From NCBI RefSeq assembly GCF_004354085.1, contig NZ_SMSE01000001.1, positions 1,045,724 to 1,109,723 of the forward strand: DNA of 64,000 bases, written 5' to 3'. The translations under genes were made by a program, and so were the position numbers. How positions within the stretch are numbered: the stretch's first letter is position 1; each line of letters begins with the position of its first letter. Positions 36,884 to 45,559 of this stretch are shown one piece after another. Source of the DNA: Seongchinamella unica. GTDB lineage: Bacteria > Pseudomonadota > Gammaproteobacteria > Pseudomonadales > Halieaceae. Under the pieces are notes generated by a model, which did not search any database, was not told where the DNA came from, and was given only the letters and a program-made list of their open reading frames with translations.

Positions 36884-37540
36884 ATGAACAAAAAATCGTC
36901 CAGCCCGAAGAGCGAGCGCATTCTCGATGTCGCCGAAGAGCTGTTTGCCATGCACGGCTACGACGGCGTCACCCTGCGCCAGATCGCAACCGGTGCCGGT
37001 GTCGACGTCGCCCTGGCGAGCTACCACTTCGGCAAGAAAATGGATTTATTCAACGCTGTTTTTGCGCGCCGTGCCGGGGAACTGAACGAGTCACGCCTCA
37101 GCGCCCTGCGCCAGTGCCAGGAGCGAGCGGGGAAAAAGGGGCCGACCGTGGAGCAGATTATCGAAGCCTTCCTGCGACCACTGGAAATTGCCCAGGAAAC
37201 GGGCGACGAGGGCTGGACCAATTACCTGGCGCTCATCGCCTATGTCAACAACTCCCCCTACTGGGGTGAAAAAATGATGTCCAAGCTGTTCGATAAACTG
37301 GTGCTGGAATTTATCGCCGCCCTGCGCACCGCCCTTCCGGACGCCCGCGACGAAGACCTCTACTGGTGTTATCACAACCTGTCAGGCGCGCTCACCCTGA
37401 CCCTGGCGCAAACCGGCCGGATCGACAAACTATCCGGGGGCAAGTGCCGCTCCAGTGATTTCCAGGCGGCCTATGATCACATGATCCCGTTCACCGCAGC
37501 CGGTTTTCGCAAGGTCTGCGGCGGCAAGGGCAAAGGGTAA
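36884..37540 (+). CDS. TetR-family transcriptional regulator
   Basis: The 218-residue protein has a TetR DNA-binding domain at residues about 10-57 (SERILDVAEELFAMHGYDGV; LRQIATGAGVDVALASYHFG; KKMDLFNAVFARR) and a C-terminal ligand-binding domain of the TetR_C/CecR-like type (PTVEQIIEAFLRPLEIAQE). The start at 36884 has GGGGA eight bases upstream. Three palindromes of one design in the surrounding control regions mark its likely targets: itself, the sodium symporter and the TonB receptor with its downstream genes. The ligand is likely the imported compound or its CoA ester (inference). Confidence 0.9.
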   Translation: MNKKSSSPKSERILDVAEELFAMHGYDGVTLRQIATGAGVDVALASYHFGKKMDLFNAVFARRAGELNESRLSALRQCQERAGKKGPTVEQIIEAFLRPLEIAQETGDEGWTNYLALIAYVNNSPYWGEKMMSKLFDKLVLEFIAALRTALPDARDEDLYWCYHNLSGALTLTLAQTGRIDKLSGGKCRSSDFQAAYDHMIPFTAAGFRKVCGGKGKG

Positions 37541-37543
37541 TCC

Positions 37544-37903
37544 CTACAGACTGACGGTTGCCTGGTAGTATTCGCTGGACTCACAGTCGCTACTCTCAAC
37601 GTAGCTCCGCAGCCGGCCGTGGACCTGGTCGTCGTCGCCCTCGTCGATGGAAAACATCAGCCCATCCATGTAACCGAGCGCCTTGGCGAGAATAGTGTCC
37701 CGCTCCGTGTCGTCAAACCCGTCCAGTACCGTATGGGTTCGGGCACCGTATTCCGTTTCCGAGAGATAGCCCAGGGACTGCTCAGCAAGCACGCAAGCCA
37801 GTTGTCGCGACGCCAGGAACTCCTCCGGGGCGAGGGACAGGCTCGCTGCCTGTTGGCTAAAAAACGTGCCGGCCAATGCCGCCGCAATCACCATATTACG
37901 CAT
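37544..37903 (-). CDS. small secreted protein of unknown function
   Basis: The 119-residue product has a signal peptide (MRNMVIAAALAGTFFSQQAA) and a mature part rich in Asp, Glu and Ser, with two Cys residues (QLACVLAE and SDCESSEYY) that could form a disulfide. The frame is consistent in composition and ends three bases from the convergent TetR stop. No family recognised. Confidence 0.6.
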   Translation of the reverse strand: MRNMVIAAALAGTFFSQQAASLSLAPEEFLASRQLACVLAEQSLGYLSETEYGARTHTVLDGFDDTERDTILAKALGYMDGLMFSIDEGDDDQVHGRLRSYVESSDCESSEYYQATVSL

Positions 37904-38244
37904 AACTTACTGATCCAAAGGGATTTAGCGAGAATCCGGCCGCGCATCGCCCGGCCTGTATTGGGAACAATACCCGGCTTTCTTTACAGCAATATGACTG
38001 TTTTTTGACAGCGCGTCAGGGTCCCGGACCCCACCGGCGCAATTGTTACAGGGATGTGTACCGTATGTGAATTTTTTATGACAACGATAGAAGCAGCGAG
38101 GTTTTTGTGGGTATCCTTTGCCACATGCGGAGCAAGTCGTTGTTATGAAATTATGACAGTCAGATGAAACTTACGGCCGCGAAGGCCGCAACCCCCGGTG
38201 CGAGGCAGTTGAGTCCCGCCCGAGCTTATAGAGAGGTATAGACA
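37904..38244. promoter_or_regulatory. 341-bp divergent intergenic region with a perfect palindrome
   Basis: No gene is visible here. It separates two divergent genes for small secreted proteins. GTATTG-GGAA-CAATAC at 37958-37973 is a perfect 6-4-6 inverted repeat of operator type. Near the rightward gene a CGGCC/GGCCG hairpin lies in what may be the leader. The AT-rich middle part (about 38050-38160) probably contains the promoters. Confidence 0.4.
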
Positions 38245-38565
38245 ATGAAAAAGCTAATGACTGCTGTATCCACCGTCGCCCTGCTTGCGGGCCCCGGCTT
38301 AGCCCTGGCGCAAACTGAAAAAGATTGCCTGCTCGAAGGCACCGTGTACAAGTCTGGTGAGGAACAAACAGGGGTTACATTCCACTCCGCCAAGCGCTAT
38401 GACGAAGACGCCAAATGCCGGGTCCGTCGCGGCGAGAAGATGGAGTTCAAACTCCCCGCCGACCCGCGCCTGCAGGACGCCCCTGAAGGCAGCACGGTGA
38501 AATACCGTTACCAGGAACAGAAAGACGGCAGCAGCAAAACCGAACTGGTCAGCATCGGCGCCTGA
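38245..38565 (+). CDS. small periplasmic protein of unknown function
   Basis: The 106-residue product has a clear signal peptide (LLAGPGLALAQ). The mature 83 residues contain two Cys (KDCLLEG and AKCRVRRG), are very polar, and look beta-rich (STVKYRYQEQKDGSSKTELV). GAGAGG lies about 9 bases before the ATG, and a hairpin terminator follows 47 bases after the stop. No family is recognised. It is a single-gene unit. Confidence 0.7.
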   Translation: MKKLMTAVSTVALLAGPGLALAQTEKDCLLEGTVYKSGEEQTGVTFHSAKRYDEDAKCRVRRGEKMEFKLPADPRLQDAPEGSTVKYRYQEQKDGSSKTELVSIGA

Positions 38566-38612
38566 CCAGCAAGGGTCGCGCCCATTGGTCGCAGCCCGTC
38601 GCCAAGGCAAAA

Positions 38613-38637
38613 AAAGGGGATGCGATGCATCCCCTTT
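38613..38637. terminator. hairpin terminator, likely bidirectional
   Basis: AAAGGGGATGC (38613-38623) pairs with GCATCCCCTTT (38627-38637) around a 3-base loop, an 11-bp perfect stem with A-rich and T-rich flanks. It separates the small periplasmic gene from the convergent TonB receptor gene. Confidence 0.75.
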
Positions 38638-38704
38638 ATCGTTTCCAGCAGCCGGTGGCCAGGGCCTGTCACAACAGGGCCAACCCAGTTAGTGTGAACA
38701 GGCC

Positions 38705-41344
38705 CTAGAACCTTGCCTTGATCCCCACCGAGTAGGTCACGCCTGGATCCCAGCGCTCGTAGCGTTGGCCACCCTGGGTCCACTCCACTTCCTCATCGAG
38801 GATATTGGCCGCCCTGGCCTCAACCTCGAACTCGTTATTGCCCCAGGGCAGCAGGTATTTCACCAGCACGTCCACCCGGTGACGATCCTCCTCCATGATG
38901 TCCGGCGCGTTGTTGTCTCCCACCAGTACGATACGCTCGCCGGTAAAGTTGTACGCGAGGGTGGCGGTAATGCCGTTGTCATAGTCCTGGTAGGACAGCA
39001 GGACGTTGGCCAGCAGGTCCGACTGGCCGGTCATCGGCCGCTCATTGGCATACAGCGGTGCGATCTGGCGACCTCCGGTCAGGGGCACGTCGGCTGCCGT
39101 TTCACCGTTACCCAGCAGGGTCACTTCCGAGTCGATCCAGGATACGTTGAAAGACGCCCGGAGGCTGTCCCAGGCCGGGTCCAGGTCGAACCAGGTGCCA
39201 AAGGTCAGGTCCTTGCGGATATCGAACTCGACACCGTCGAGGGTCGCTTCTTCCGCGTTGAACCAGGTGAAGATATCACCCTGGGCCTGGATCTTGGCCA
39301 CTTCGATAGGGTTGGTAAAGTCCTTGCTGAACACCCCGATAGACATCTCGTCAGCAGCGGCAAAGTACCACTCCCAGCGCAGGTCGATGTTTTCCACATC
39401 CGCCGGCTCCAGGAATACGTTACCGCGGTACAGGTTCTGGTCTTCGGGATTGCGGATGGTGGAACCGGTAATCTCCAGCAGGCTGGGGCGATTGACCGTT
39501 TCGGAGTAGGCAACACGCAATTGCATATTCTCGAGGAACTCCCAGGTCAGCGAGGCGCTGGGCAGTGTATCCGAGTAGGAGCGCTTAACCCGGTTATCCG
39601 TGCCCTGTTCGGTGTTGCCACCCCAGGCATCGGCGGTAATGTCGGTATCTTCGCTGCGTAATCCCAGTTGCAAGCGCACTGTTGACAGCACCTGGGAATC
39701 CACGGATCCGTAATAAGCCTTGATTGATTCCTCGGATTCCGCGAACGGGAAAACGCCCGACGCGTTAGCCTGGCCCGCCGAGAAGTCGCGGACCGACAGG
39801 TATCCGTCGGCCCAGTTCTCGTTACGGAACAACTGTTGGGGTGTCATCCAGGCAACGTAACCTGGCGCGGAAGGCAGCAGACCGAAGCGGAACAAGCGGT
39901 CCTCAGTCTCGCGTGAACGCTCGTAGTCGGAATAACCAGCCTTGATCACGCTGTCCAGGAAGCTGACCGGGAGCTCAATATCCATACCGATGTCATCAAT
40001 GCTGTCCTCCAGTTCGCTGTAGTTGCGATCCGGGGCCTGGAACACGTCACGCAGGTCCCCCGCCGCCTGGCGACTGGGGTCAACCACGGCCATTACGCCG
40101 TTGTTTTCCTCGGCATAGGTGTAGGTCCGCGTATCCGGCGCTTCCCGGGAACCGGAGCCGTCCACCAGGCGCCACTCCAGCAACATGTCGTTCAGGCTGG
40201 GGAAATAGTGTTCGCCGGTCAGTTGGAAAGACTCGATTTCGTTCTCTGTCCACTGCAGACGGTAGCTTTCGACAAATGTGCCGTCGGTGACATCATCCTC
40301 GGAAGAAAAGCCCCGGTCCTGCTGGACCTCGTCCTCGGACTGGCGCAGGTTGATAGCGGTAAAGGAGACCGAGTTGTTCTGGTTGAGCTCCAGGCCAAGA
40401 TTCAGGAAACCCGACAGGTTGACCGTTTGTTTGGTAATCCAGCGGGTGTAGTCCACCGTCTGGTTACTGCCGCCATCGACACCGGTGAACTCGTAGCGAG
40501 CCAGGTCCTTGATGGTGTTGTTCCAGGTATTGGTGTACTTGGCATTACCCAGAATGCCCAGGGCCATGCCGCTGTCGAAATCGATACGTTTGCCGAATTC
40601 GGCCTCGCCGCTGTAGATCGGCTTCATATCTTTCTCGTAGATGTCCCAGTTGTTGTAGAAACTCGCGCCAAGGTTGGATTTCTGCGGATAGGGGTTATCC
40701 TCGAACTCCTCACTGCTGAGCTTCTGCACATTCTTCGGCACCTTGCGGGTACCGTCGTCCCAACCCCAGTTATCATTCTCCCCGCCACGATAGAAAATCC
40801 CATCACCACCGGTCGTTTCGGAATTGCCACCGATACGCAGCTTGGCGGTCAGGTAGTCCTCATCGGGTATGGTCTTGGTACGGATATCCACCACTCCACC
40901 GGAAAAATCGCCGGGATACTGGGCAGAGTAGGTCTTCTGCACCAGCAGGCTCCTGACGATGTTGTTGGGGACAATGTCCAGGGGTACTGTCTTCTGGAAC
41001 GGTACCGGTGAGGAAATGCGCGAACGATTGAACAAGGTAAAGGAATAGCGCTCACCCAGACCACGCACGTACACATATTTGCCACCCACCAGGCTGAGGC
41101 CGGACACCCTGGAGAGGGTGGCGCCAACCGTGGTTTCCGGCACGATGTCCATATCCTCCTCGCCCACTACATTGGAGATTTCAGAGGTATCCCGCTTTTC
41201 GTCCGGGATAAACTCACCCGTAACAAAGACTTCCTCGATGTCCGGCGACGGTATGTACACTGTCCCGCTGTCCTGGGCCAGGGCGCTGGCGGGAAGGCCC
41301 GCCAGCGCAGCCAGGACCGCCACTGATAGTTGATTGCGTTTCAT
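38705..41344 (-). CDS. TonB-dependent receptor paired with a beta-helix repeat protein
   Basis: The 879-residue protein has a signal peptide (LAALAGLPASALAQ), a TonB box-like IEEVFVTGEF, a plug (TTVGATLSRVSGLSLVGGKY; VYVRGLGERYSFTLFNRSRI; YPGDFSGGVVDIRTKTIPDE) and a large barrel ending VTYSVGIKARF. The phrase VRGLGERY and the long plug mark a receptor group that is distinct from siderophore receptors. The start is ATG at 41344, with GAGAG upstream. It follows the triple-repeat gene by 15 bp and is the last gene of a three-gene unit whose other products are secreted or surface-bound. Confidence 0.9.
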   Translation of the reverse strand: MKRNQLSVAVLAALAGLPASALAQDSGTVYIPSPDIEEVFVTGEFIPDEKRDTSEISNVVGEEDMDIVPETTVGATLSRVSGLSLVGGKYVYVRGLGERYSFTLFNRSRISSPVPFQKTVPLDIVPNNIVRSLLVQKTYSAQYPGDFSGGVVDIRTKTIPDEDYLTAKLRIGGNSETTGGDGIFYRGGENDNWGWDDGTRKVPKNVQKLSSEEFEDNPYPQKSNLGASFYNNWDIYEKDMKPIYSGEAEFGKRIDFDSGMALGILGNAKYTNTWNNTIKDLARYEFTGVDGGSNQTVDYTRWITKQTVNLSGFLNLGLELNQNNSVSFTAINLRQSEDEVQQDRGFSSEDDVTDGTFVESYRLQWTENEIESFQLTGEHYFPSLNDMLLEWRLVDGSGSREAPDTRTYTYAEENNGVMAVVDPSRQAAGDLRDVFQAPDRNYSELEDSIDDIGMDIELPVSFLDSVIKAGYSDYERSRETEDRLFRFGLLPSAPGYVAWMTPQQLFRNENWADGYLSVRDFSAGQANASGVFPFAESEESIKAYYGSVDSQVLSTVRLQLGLRSEDTDITADAWGGNTEQGTDNRVKRSYSDTLPSASLTWEFLENMQLRVAYSETVNRPSLLEITGSTIRNPEDQNLYRGNVFLEPADVENIDLRWEWYFAAADEMSIGVFSKDFTNPIEVAKIQAQGDIFTWFNAEEATLDGVEFDIRKDLTFGTWFDLDPAWDSLRASFNVSWIDSEVTLLGNGETAADVPLTGGRQIAPLYANERPMTGQSDLLANVLLSYQDYDNGITATLAYNFTGERIVLVGDNNAPDIMEEDRHRVDVLVKYLLPWGNNEFEVEARAANILDEEVEWTQGGQRYERWDPGVTYSVGIKARF

Positions 41345-41359
41345 CAAATACACTCTCGA

Positions 41360-44300
41360 TTACTGGCCGAATACCCAGCTACCTTTCCAGCTGTCCAAGT
41401 CGGAACCGACCACGTCAGACTGCTCGAAGAAACCGTCGGCGGGCAGGGTAGCCGCCGGGACATCACCGCCGTCCTGGCTGACATTAACCGCGCCGTCCAG
41501 GTAGCTTTGCAGATCCGGGTTATCGCCATCGACGACTTCAGGGCAATCGAAGGAAGCGCTCTCGATATTGATTTCGGCTCCAAGCAAGCCGACGGAGGTG
41601 TCACCGTCCACATCCAGACAGGTAGCCGAACCGGTGACTATGGTGTTGTACAGGTCCGCCCCGGTACCCCGGCGCAGGCGAATCGCTCGCTCGCCGGAAT
41701 TGCCGATGATGGACAGGTTGGCAATGGTCGGGTTGGAGCGCGGCATGGCATTTTCGTCGCCCTCGCGGTTGTCCGCCTCGATGCCGTTGTCCGCCGAGTC
41801 GTCGCCCTGGACGATGTGGACAAACTGCAGGCGGCCCTGCCAGCCGTCGGTCCAGTCCAGGGAGTCGTCGGCATTCCCACTGAGCACCACATGCTTTGCA
41901 TCCACCGTCCCGCCGAAGAACTCGATACCGTCATCCAGGTTGTTGTGCACCTGTATGTAGTCGACTTCGGTGCCGGAACCCACGCCCTGGAAGGCGATGC
42001 CGTTCAACTGGTTCTCCGGATCGACGTTGGAACCTGCGTACTTGACCACCACGTAGTTGAGTACACCGCTGGAGTCGCTGACGTCGGCGCCACCAAACAG
42101 GCCGGAGTTGGCCTCGCCCTCCTTGGTGCAGTCGACGGTGCCGCCGGTTGCGCCTTGCGGACAATCGTTGATCGGCGCGTTACCGTTGATCACCAGCCCG
42201 CCCCACAAACCGCGGGCGTTACCCAGGTTCACACCCTCGACATCGTCGATTGCGGTCAGCGTTACCGGTGCGGTCGAGCTGCCGTTGGCAACAATACGCG
42301 AACCGCGGGAAATCACCAGGAAGTCCTCGGCGTCGTCACCGACGATGGTGACCCCCGCATCCACAGTCAGGGTGGCGGAGTCCATGTTGTCGCCACCGAC
42401 AATGGTCTTGCCATCGAGAATGTAGAAGTTGCCGGCGGTCAGCTGCAGATCACTGATAATCGACTGGGGCAACGCACAGGAAGGGGTACCGTTGATTTCC
42501 TCGCCTTCAGTGGTGCCGTCAGGACAGCCCGCCACCGGCGGTGTGAAACCGGGGCTACCGGTATCCAGGTCGCCTACGGTCCAGCCGGCGGTCCAGTCCA
42601 TCTCGCCAACCGCGCCGACAAAGTCAGCACTTTCGAAGTCGGCCATTCCGGACAGGTCAGCGGCAGCGACCGAGCCACCCTCCTGGGAAACATTGCCCAG
42701 ACCATCGAGGAACGACTGCAGTTCGGGGTTATCGCCATCCACTGTTTCCGGGCAGTTGAAGGAAACGCCGTCAAAGTCGATGTCGGTGCCCAGCAGGTTC
42801 AGGGATTCACCGGATACGTCAAGGCAGGTGGCATTGTCTGTCACGTAGGAGCTGTACAGACGCAGGCCGGTGCCACGACGCAGGCGCACGCCTCGCTCGG
42901 CCGGGTTGCCCACTATGCTCATATTGGCAATCATCGGGGTGGAGCGCGGCAGGGCATTCTCGTCACCCTCGCGGTTATCCGCCTCGATGCCGTTATCGGC
43001 GGAGTCAGCACCCTGGTTGATCAACAGGAACTGGATACTGCCCTGCCAACCGTCGGTCCAGTCAAGGGAATCATCCGCGTTACCGGTCAGCACCACGTGT
43101 TTGGCACTGACGGTGCCGCCGAAGAACTCGATGCCGTCATCCAGGTTGTTGTGCACCTGTACATAGTCGACCTGGGTGCCGGAACCCACGCCCTGGAAGG
43201 CGATACCGTTGAGTTGGTTTTCCGGATCGACGTTGGAGCCGGCGTATTTCACCACCATGTACTTCAGGCTGCCGCTGGAGTCGGTCGGGTCATCGCCACC
43301 GAACAGGCCGGAGTTGGCCTCACCTTCCTTGGTGCACTCGGCAGTGCCGCCGGTCGCGCCTTCGGGGCAGTCGTTGATCGGTGCATTACCGTTGATCACC
43401 ACCCCACCCCAGAGGCCGCGGGTGGTGTCGATATCCGCATTGCCTTCGAGGTCAGCCAGGCCGGTAAAGGTGACCGGAGCGTTGGCAGTACCGTTGACGA
43501 CCAACTGTGATCCGCGGGAAACCACCAGGAAGTCGCTGCTGCTGGGGCCGTACACGGTGGTACCGGCCTGCACGGTCAGGGTGGCTGACTCGGTGTTATC
43601 ACCACCCACAACCACCTTACCGTTCAACTCGTAGTGGTTGGAGGAGGTCAGGGTTACGTCCTGGGTCAGGGTGCCAGTGAGGCTACATACTGCTTTCCCG
43701 GCGACCGATTCTCCGGTTTCCCCGGTTCCCGCAGGGCAACCCAGTCCGGGCTGGCCACCCTCGCCATTGCTGACAGAACCAGGGACAGTCCAGCCAGCGG
43801 TCCAGTCATCGCCGCTGATCGCGCCAATGTAGGCTGCGGATTCAAAGAAGTCGCCCAACGGGGTCACTGGATTTACCTGGCCACCGGTCTGGGATACCTG
43901 TTCGGCGCTGTCCAGATAGGACTCTACCGCACCGTCTTCGTCATCCGCATGAGTTTCAGTGCAACCAAAGCTGGTGCCGGCGATAGTCAGGTCACCACCG
44001 AGCAGATTGCGGGATTCGCCGCCGATTCTGAGGCAGCTGCCGGAATCGACCACGAAACTGTTGCTCAGGTGGATACCGGTGCCGCGACGGAAGCGCAGGC
44101 CGTTCTCGCCGGCAAGGCCATAGGCGGACATATTGCTGATGGACGGCAATGAGCGCGGCAGGGCATTTTCATCACCCTCGCGGTTGTCAGCTTCGATCAG
44201 GTTATCGCCGGAGCCAGACTGCTCCATGTACAGGTACTGGATATTGCCCTGCCAGCCATCGGTCCAGTCCAGGGAGTCATCGGCGTTGCCGGTGAGTACC

Positions 44301-44878
44301 ACGTGACGGGCACTGACCGTGCCGCCGAAGAACTCGATACCGTCGTCCAGGTTGTTGTGTACCTGGACGTAGTCGACCTCAGTGCCGGAGCCTACGCCCT
44401 GGAAGGCGATACCATTGAGCTGGTTTTCCGGGTCGACGTTGGAGCCGGCGTAGCTCACCACCACATACTTGAGGATACCGGAGCTGTCGTCGGGGTCATC
44501 ACCGCCGAAAAGACCGGAGTTGGCTTCACCTTCCTTGGTGCATTCGGCGGTGCCGCCCTCGACGCCCTCCGGGCAGTCGTTGATAGGGGCAAAGCCGTTG
44601 ATCACCAGACCGCCCCAGAGACCGCGCTCGTTATCTTCCACTTCGCCGGTTACCGCTTTCTCTGCGGTAAACCGGATCGGTTGCTCTGCGGTACCTTGCG
44701 CATCAATCTGGCAGCCCTGCTCGATGACCAGGAAGTCCTCGTTGCTGGCGCCAACGATAGCGGCCCCAGGTGCGATTTCCAGCACACAGGACTGGGCCTG
44801 TGACTGGGCGCTGTAGCCGGTAGAAAGCAGCAGACCTGCTGCAACGCTGCGATACAATTTTGTACGGTTCATTCTCAT
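41360..44878 (-). CDS. large secreted protein of three tandem ~400-residue beta-helix repeats
   Basis: The 1172-residue protein has a signal peptide (VAAGLLLSTGYSAQSQAQ). Three homologous units follow: about 30-395, 396-796 and 797-1172. The block GLWGGLVINGFAPINDCP recurs at residues 86, 488 and 890 with a period of ~402; also repeated are KEGEANSGLFGG, YAGSNVDPENQLNGIAFQGV, HNNLDDGIEFFGGTV, SLDWTDGWQG and EADNREGDENALPRS. The unit looks like a right-handed beta-helix with acidic, possibly calcium-binding loops. DNA of the repeats is also similar, showing internal duplication. GAGGGGA lies just before the ATG. Relatives are found beside TonB receptors. The natural ligand is unknown; cargo capture or surface binding is inference. 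Confidence 0.85.
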   Translation of the reverse strand: MRMNRTKLYRSVAAGLLLSTGYSAQSQAQSCVLEIAPGAAIVGASNEDFLVIEQGCQIDAQGTAEQPIRFTAEKAVTGEVEDNERGLWGGLVINGFAPINDCPEGVEGGTAECTKEGEANSGLFGGDDPDDSSGILKYVVVSYAGSNVDPENQLNGIAFQGVGSGTEVDYVQVHNNLDDGIEFFGGTVSARHVVLTGNADDSLDWTDGWQGNIQYLYMEQSGSGDNLIEADNREGDENALPRSLPSISNMSAYGLAGENGLRFRRGTGIHLSNSFVVDSGSCLRIGGESRNLLGGDLTIAGTSFGCTETHADDEDGAVESYLDSAEQVSQTGGQVNPVTPLGDFFESAAYIGAISGDDWTAGWTVPGSVSNGEGGQPGLGCPAGTGETGESVAGKAVCSLTGTLTQDVTLTSSNHYELNGKVVVGGDNTESATLTVQAGTTVYGPSSSDFLVVSRGSQLVVNGTANAPVTFTGLADLEGNADIDTTRGLWGGVVINGNAPINDCPEGATGGTAECTKEGEANSGLFGGDDPTDSSGSLKYMVVKYAGSNVDPENQLNGIAFQGVGSGTQVDYVQVHNNLDDGIEFFGGTVSAKHVVLTGNADDSLDWTDGWQGSIQFLLINQGADSADNGIEADNREGDENALPRSTPMIANMSIVGNPAERGVRLRRGTGLRLYSSYVTDNATCLDVSGESLNLLGTDIDFDGVSFNCPETVDGDNPELQSFLDGLGNVSQEGGSVAAADLSGMADFESADFVGAVGEMDWTAGWTVGDLDTGSPGFTPPVAGCPDGTTEGEEINGTPSCALPQSIISDLQLTAGNFYILDGKTIVGGDNMDSATLTVDAGVTIVGDDAEDFLVISRGSRIVANGSSTAPVTLTAIDDVEGVNLGNARGLWGGLVINGNAPINDCPQGATGGTVDCTKEGEANSGLFGGADVSDSSGVLNYVVVKYAGSNVDPENQLNGIAFQGVGSGTEVDYIQVHNNLDDGIEFFGGTVDAKHVVLSGNADDSLDWTDGWQGRLQFVHIVQGDDSADNGIEADNREGDENAMPRSNPTIANLSIIGNSGERAIRLRRGTGADLYNTIVTGSATCLDVDGDTSVGLLGAEINIESASFDCPEVVDGDNPDLQSYLDGAVNVSQDGGDVPAATLPADGFFEQSDVVGSDLDSWKGSWVFGQ

Positions 44879-44886
44879 GTCTCCCC

Positions 44887-45264
44887 TCAGCCGTTGCTAA
44901 CGCTAAGGGCGCCGCCCCTGATGCGAAATATGACGTCGTTACCCAGCAGCAGACCCTCGGGATCCAGCTTGCCGCCCGGCAGCGCGGTGACATCGATGTC
45001 GTAGATTTCGCGGCCATCGTTGGCGGTCTCACTGGACGGGGTGATCGCGGACTCCAGGGCAGCGGGAATCACGCTTTCGACAAGATCGCCATCGCCGTCT
45101 CCATCACCATCACCATCGCCGTCACCATCGCCGTCCCCACCCCCGGGAACCTCGACCACGACCTGGCCCGGCGATACATTATCCGATGAAGAACCGCCGC
45201 AGGCGGACAGCGAGACCACGAAGAGAGCGAGCAAGAATTGCTTCATTCTTGTTTCAGACGCCAT
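44887..45264 (-). CDS. short lipoprotein with Gly-Asp repeat linker
   Basis: The 125-residue product has a lipobox (FVVSLSACGG), a linker of about nine Gly-Asp pairs, and a C-terminal domain of ~65 residues (IPAALESAITPSSETANDG; IDVTALPGGKLDPEGLLLGN). The start at 45264 has AGGGG six bases before the ATG; a second ATG at 45243 would also give a lipoprotein signal. The GD stretch resembles calcium-binding Asp-rich loops of thrombospondin type 3 or dockerin-like modules. It is the first gene of the unit with the beta-helix protein (8 bp downstream) and the TonB receptor. It may be the surface anchor of the complex (inference). Confidence 0.7.
   Translation of the reverse strand: MASETRMKQFLLALFVVSLSACGGSSSDNVSPGQVVVEVPGGGDGDGDGDGDGDGDGDGDLVESVIPAALESAITPSSETANDGREIYDIDVTALPGGKLDPEGLLLGNDVIFRIRGGALSVSNG
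45085..45138 (-). repeat. in-frame 6-bp repeat coding Gly-Asp pairs
   Basis: About nine imperfect hexamers (GGCGAT, GGTGAT, GGAGAC type on the coding strand) encode the GD linker. Because the unit is 6 bp, gain or loss of copies keeps the frame and only changes linker length. Confidence 0.8.
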
Positions 45265-45559
45265 GTTTAACCCCTATTTACGTTTTCAGGAAAAGAGCGG
45301 CTTCAGCCGATAACTAAGCGCCGCATATTAGGGATGCGAAGTGACATCAATGTGATGCTTCTGTTGCAGAATTATTAAAGTTGCAGATCCGCCTGGCACT
45401 GCGCGAGGAGGCATAAGCGGTGAGAGAGACTCACAGGGCAAGGTTCCTGGACAGAGATGTCAAGGGAGAGGGGTTTGCTTCATAAAATGTTCAGCGGGGT
45501 TTATTTTCCCTGTAACCCCCGAACGCGATCCTGTCGGGAAATAACCGGAGGGGGCGCAC
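45265..45559. promoter_or_regulatory. divergent control region of the lipoprotein/beta-helix/receptor unit
   Basis: This gap holds the promoter of the leftward three-gene unit and that of the small rightward gene. An imperfect palindrome CATCA-ATG-TGATG lies at 45345-45357. I see no match good enough to name a regulator. No reading frame here looks coding. Confidence 0.35.

Noticed and set aside
38040-38170. TGACAG-like words suggestive of a Pho or LexA site
   Set aside because: No correct direct-repeat spacing or CTGT-N8-ACAG match is present.
41330-43510. Very long open frame antisense to the triple-repeat gene
   Set aside because: It mirrors the codon structure of the beta-helix repeats on the other strand, lacks a ribosome site, and shows no domain. 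The minus-strand gene has a signal peptide and clear repeats.
45341-45358. Possible Pho box (GTGACAT-CAAT-GTGATGC) upstream of the surface unit
   Set aside because: Only part of the consensus matches, with the second half poor. I keep it as an unnamed imperfect palindrome.
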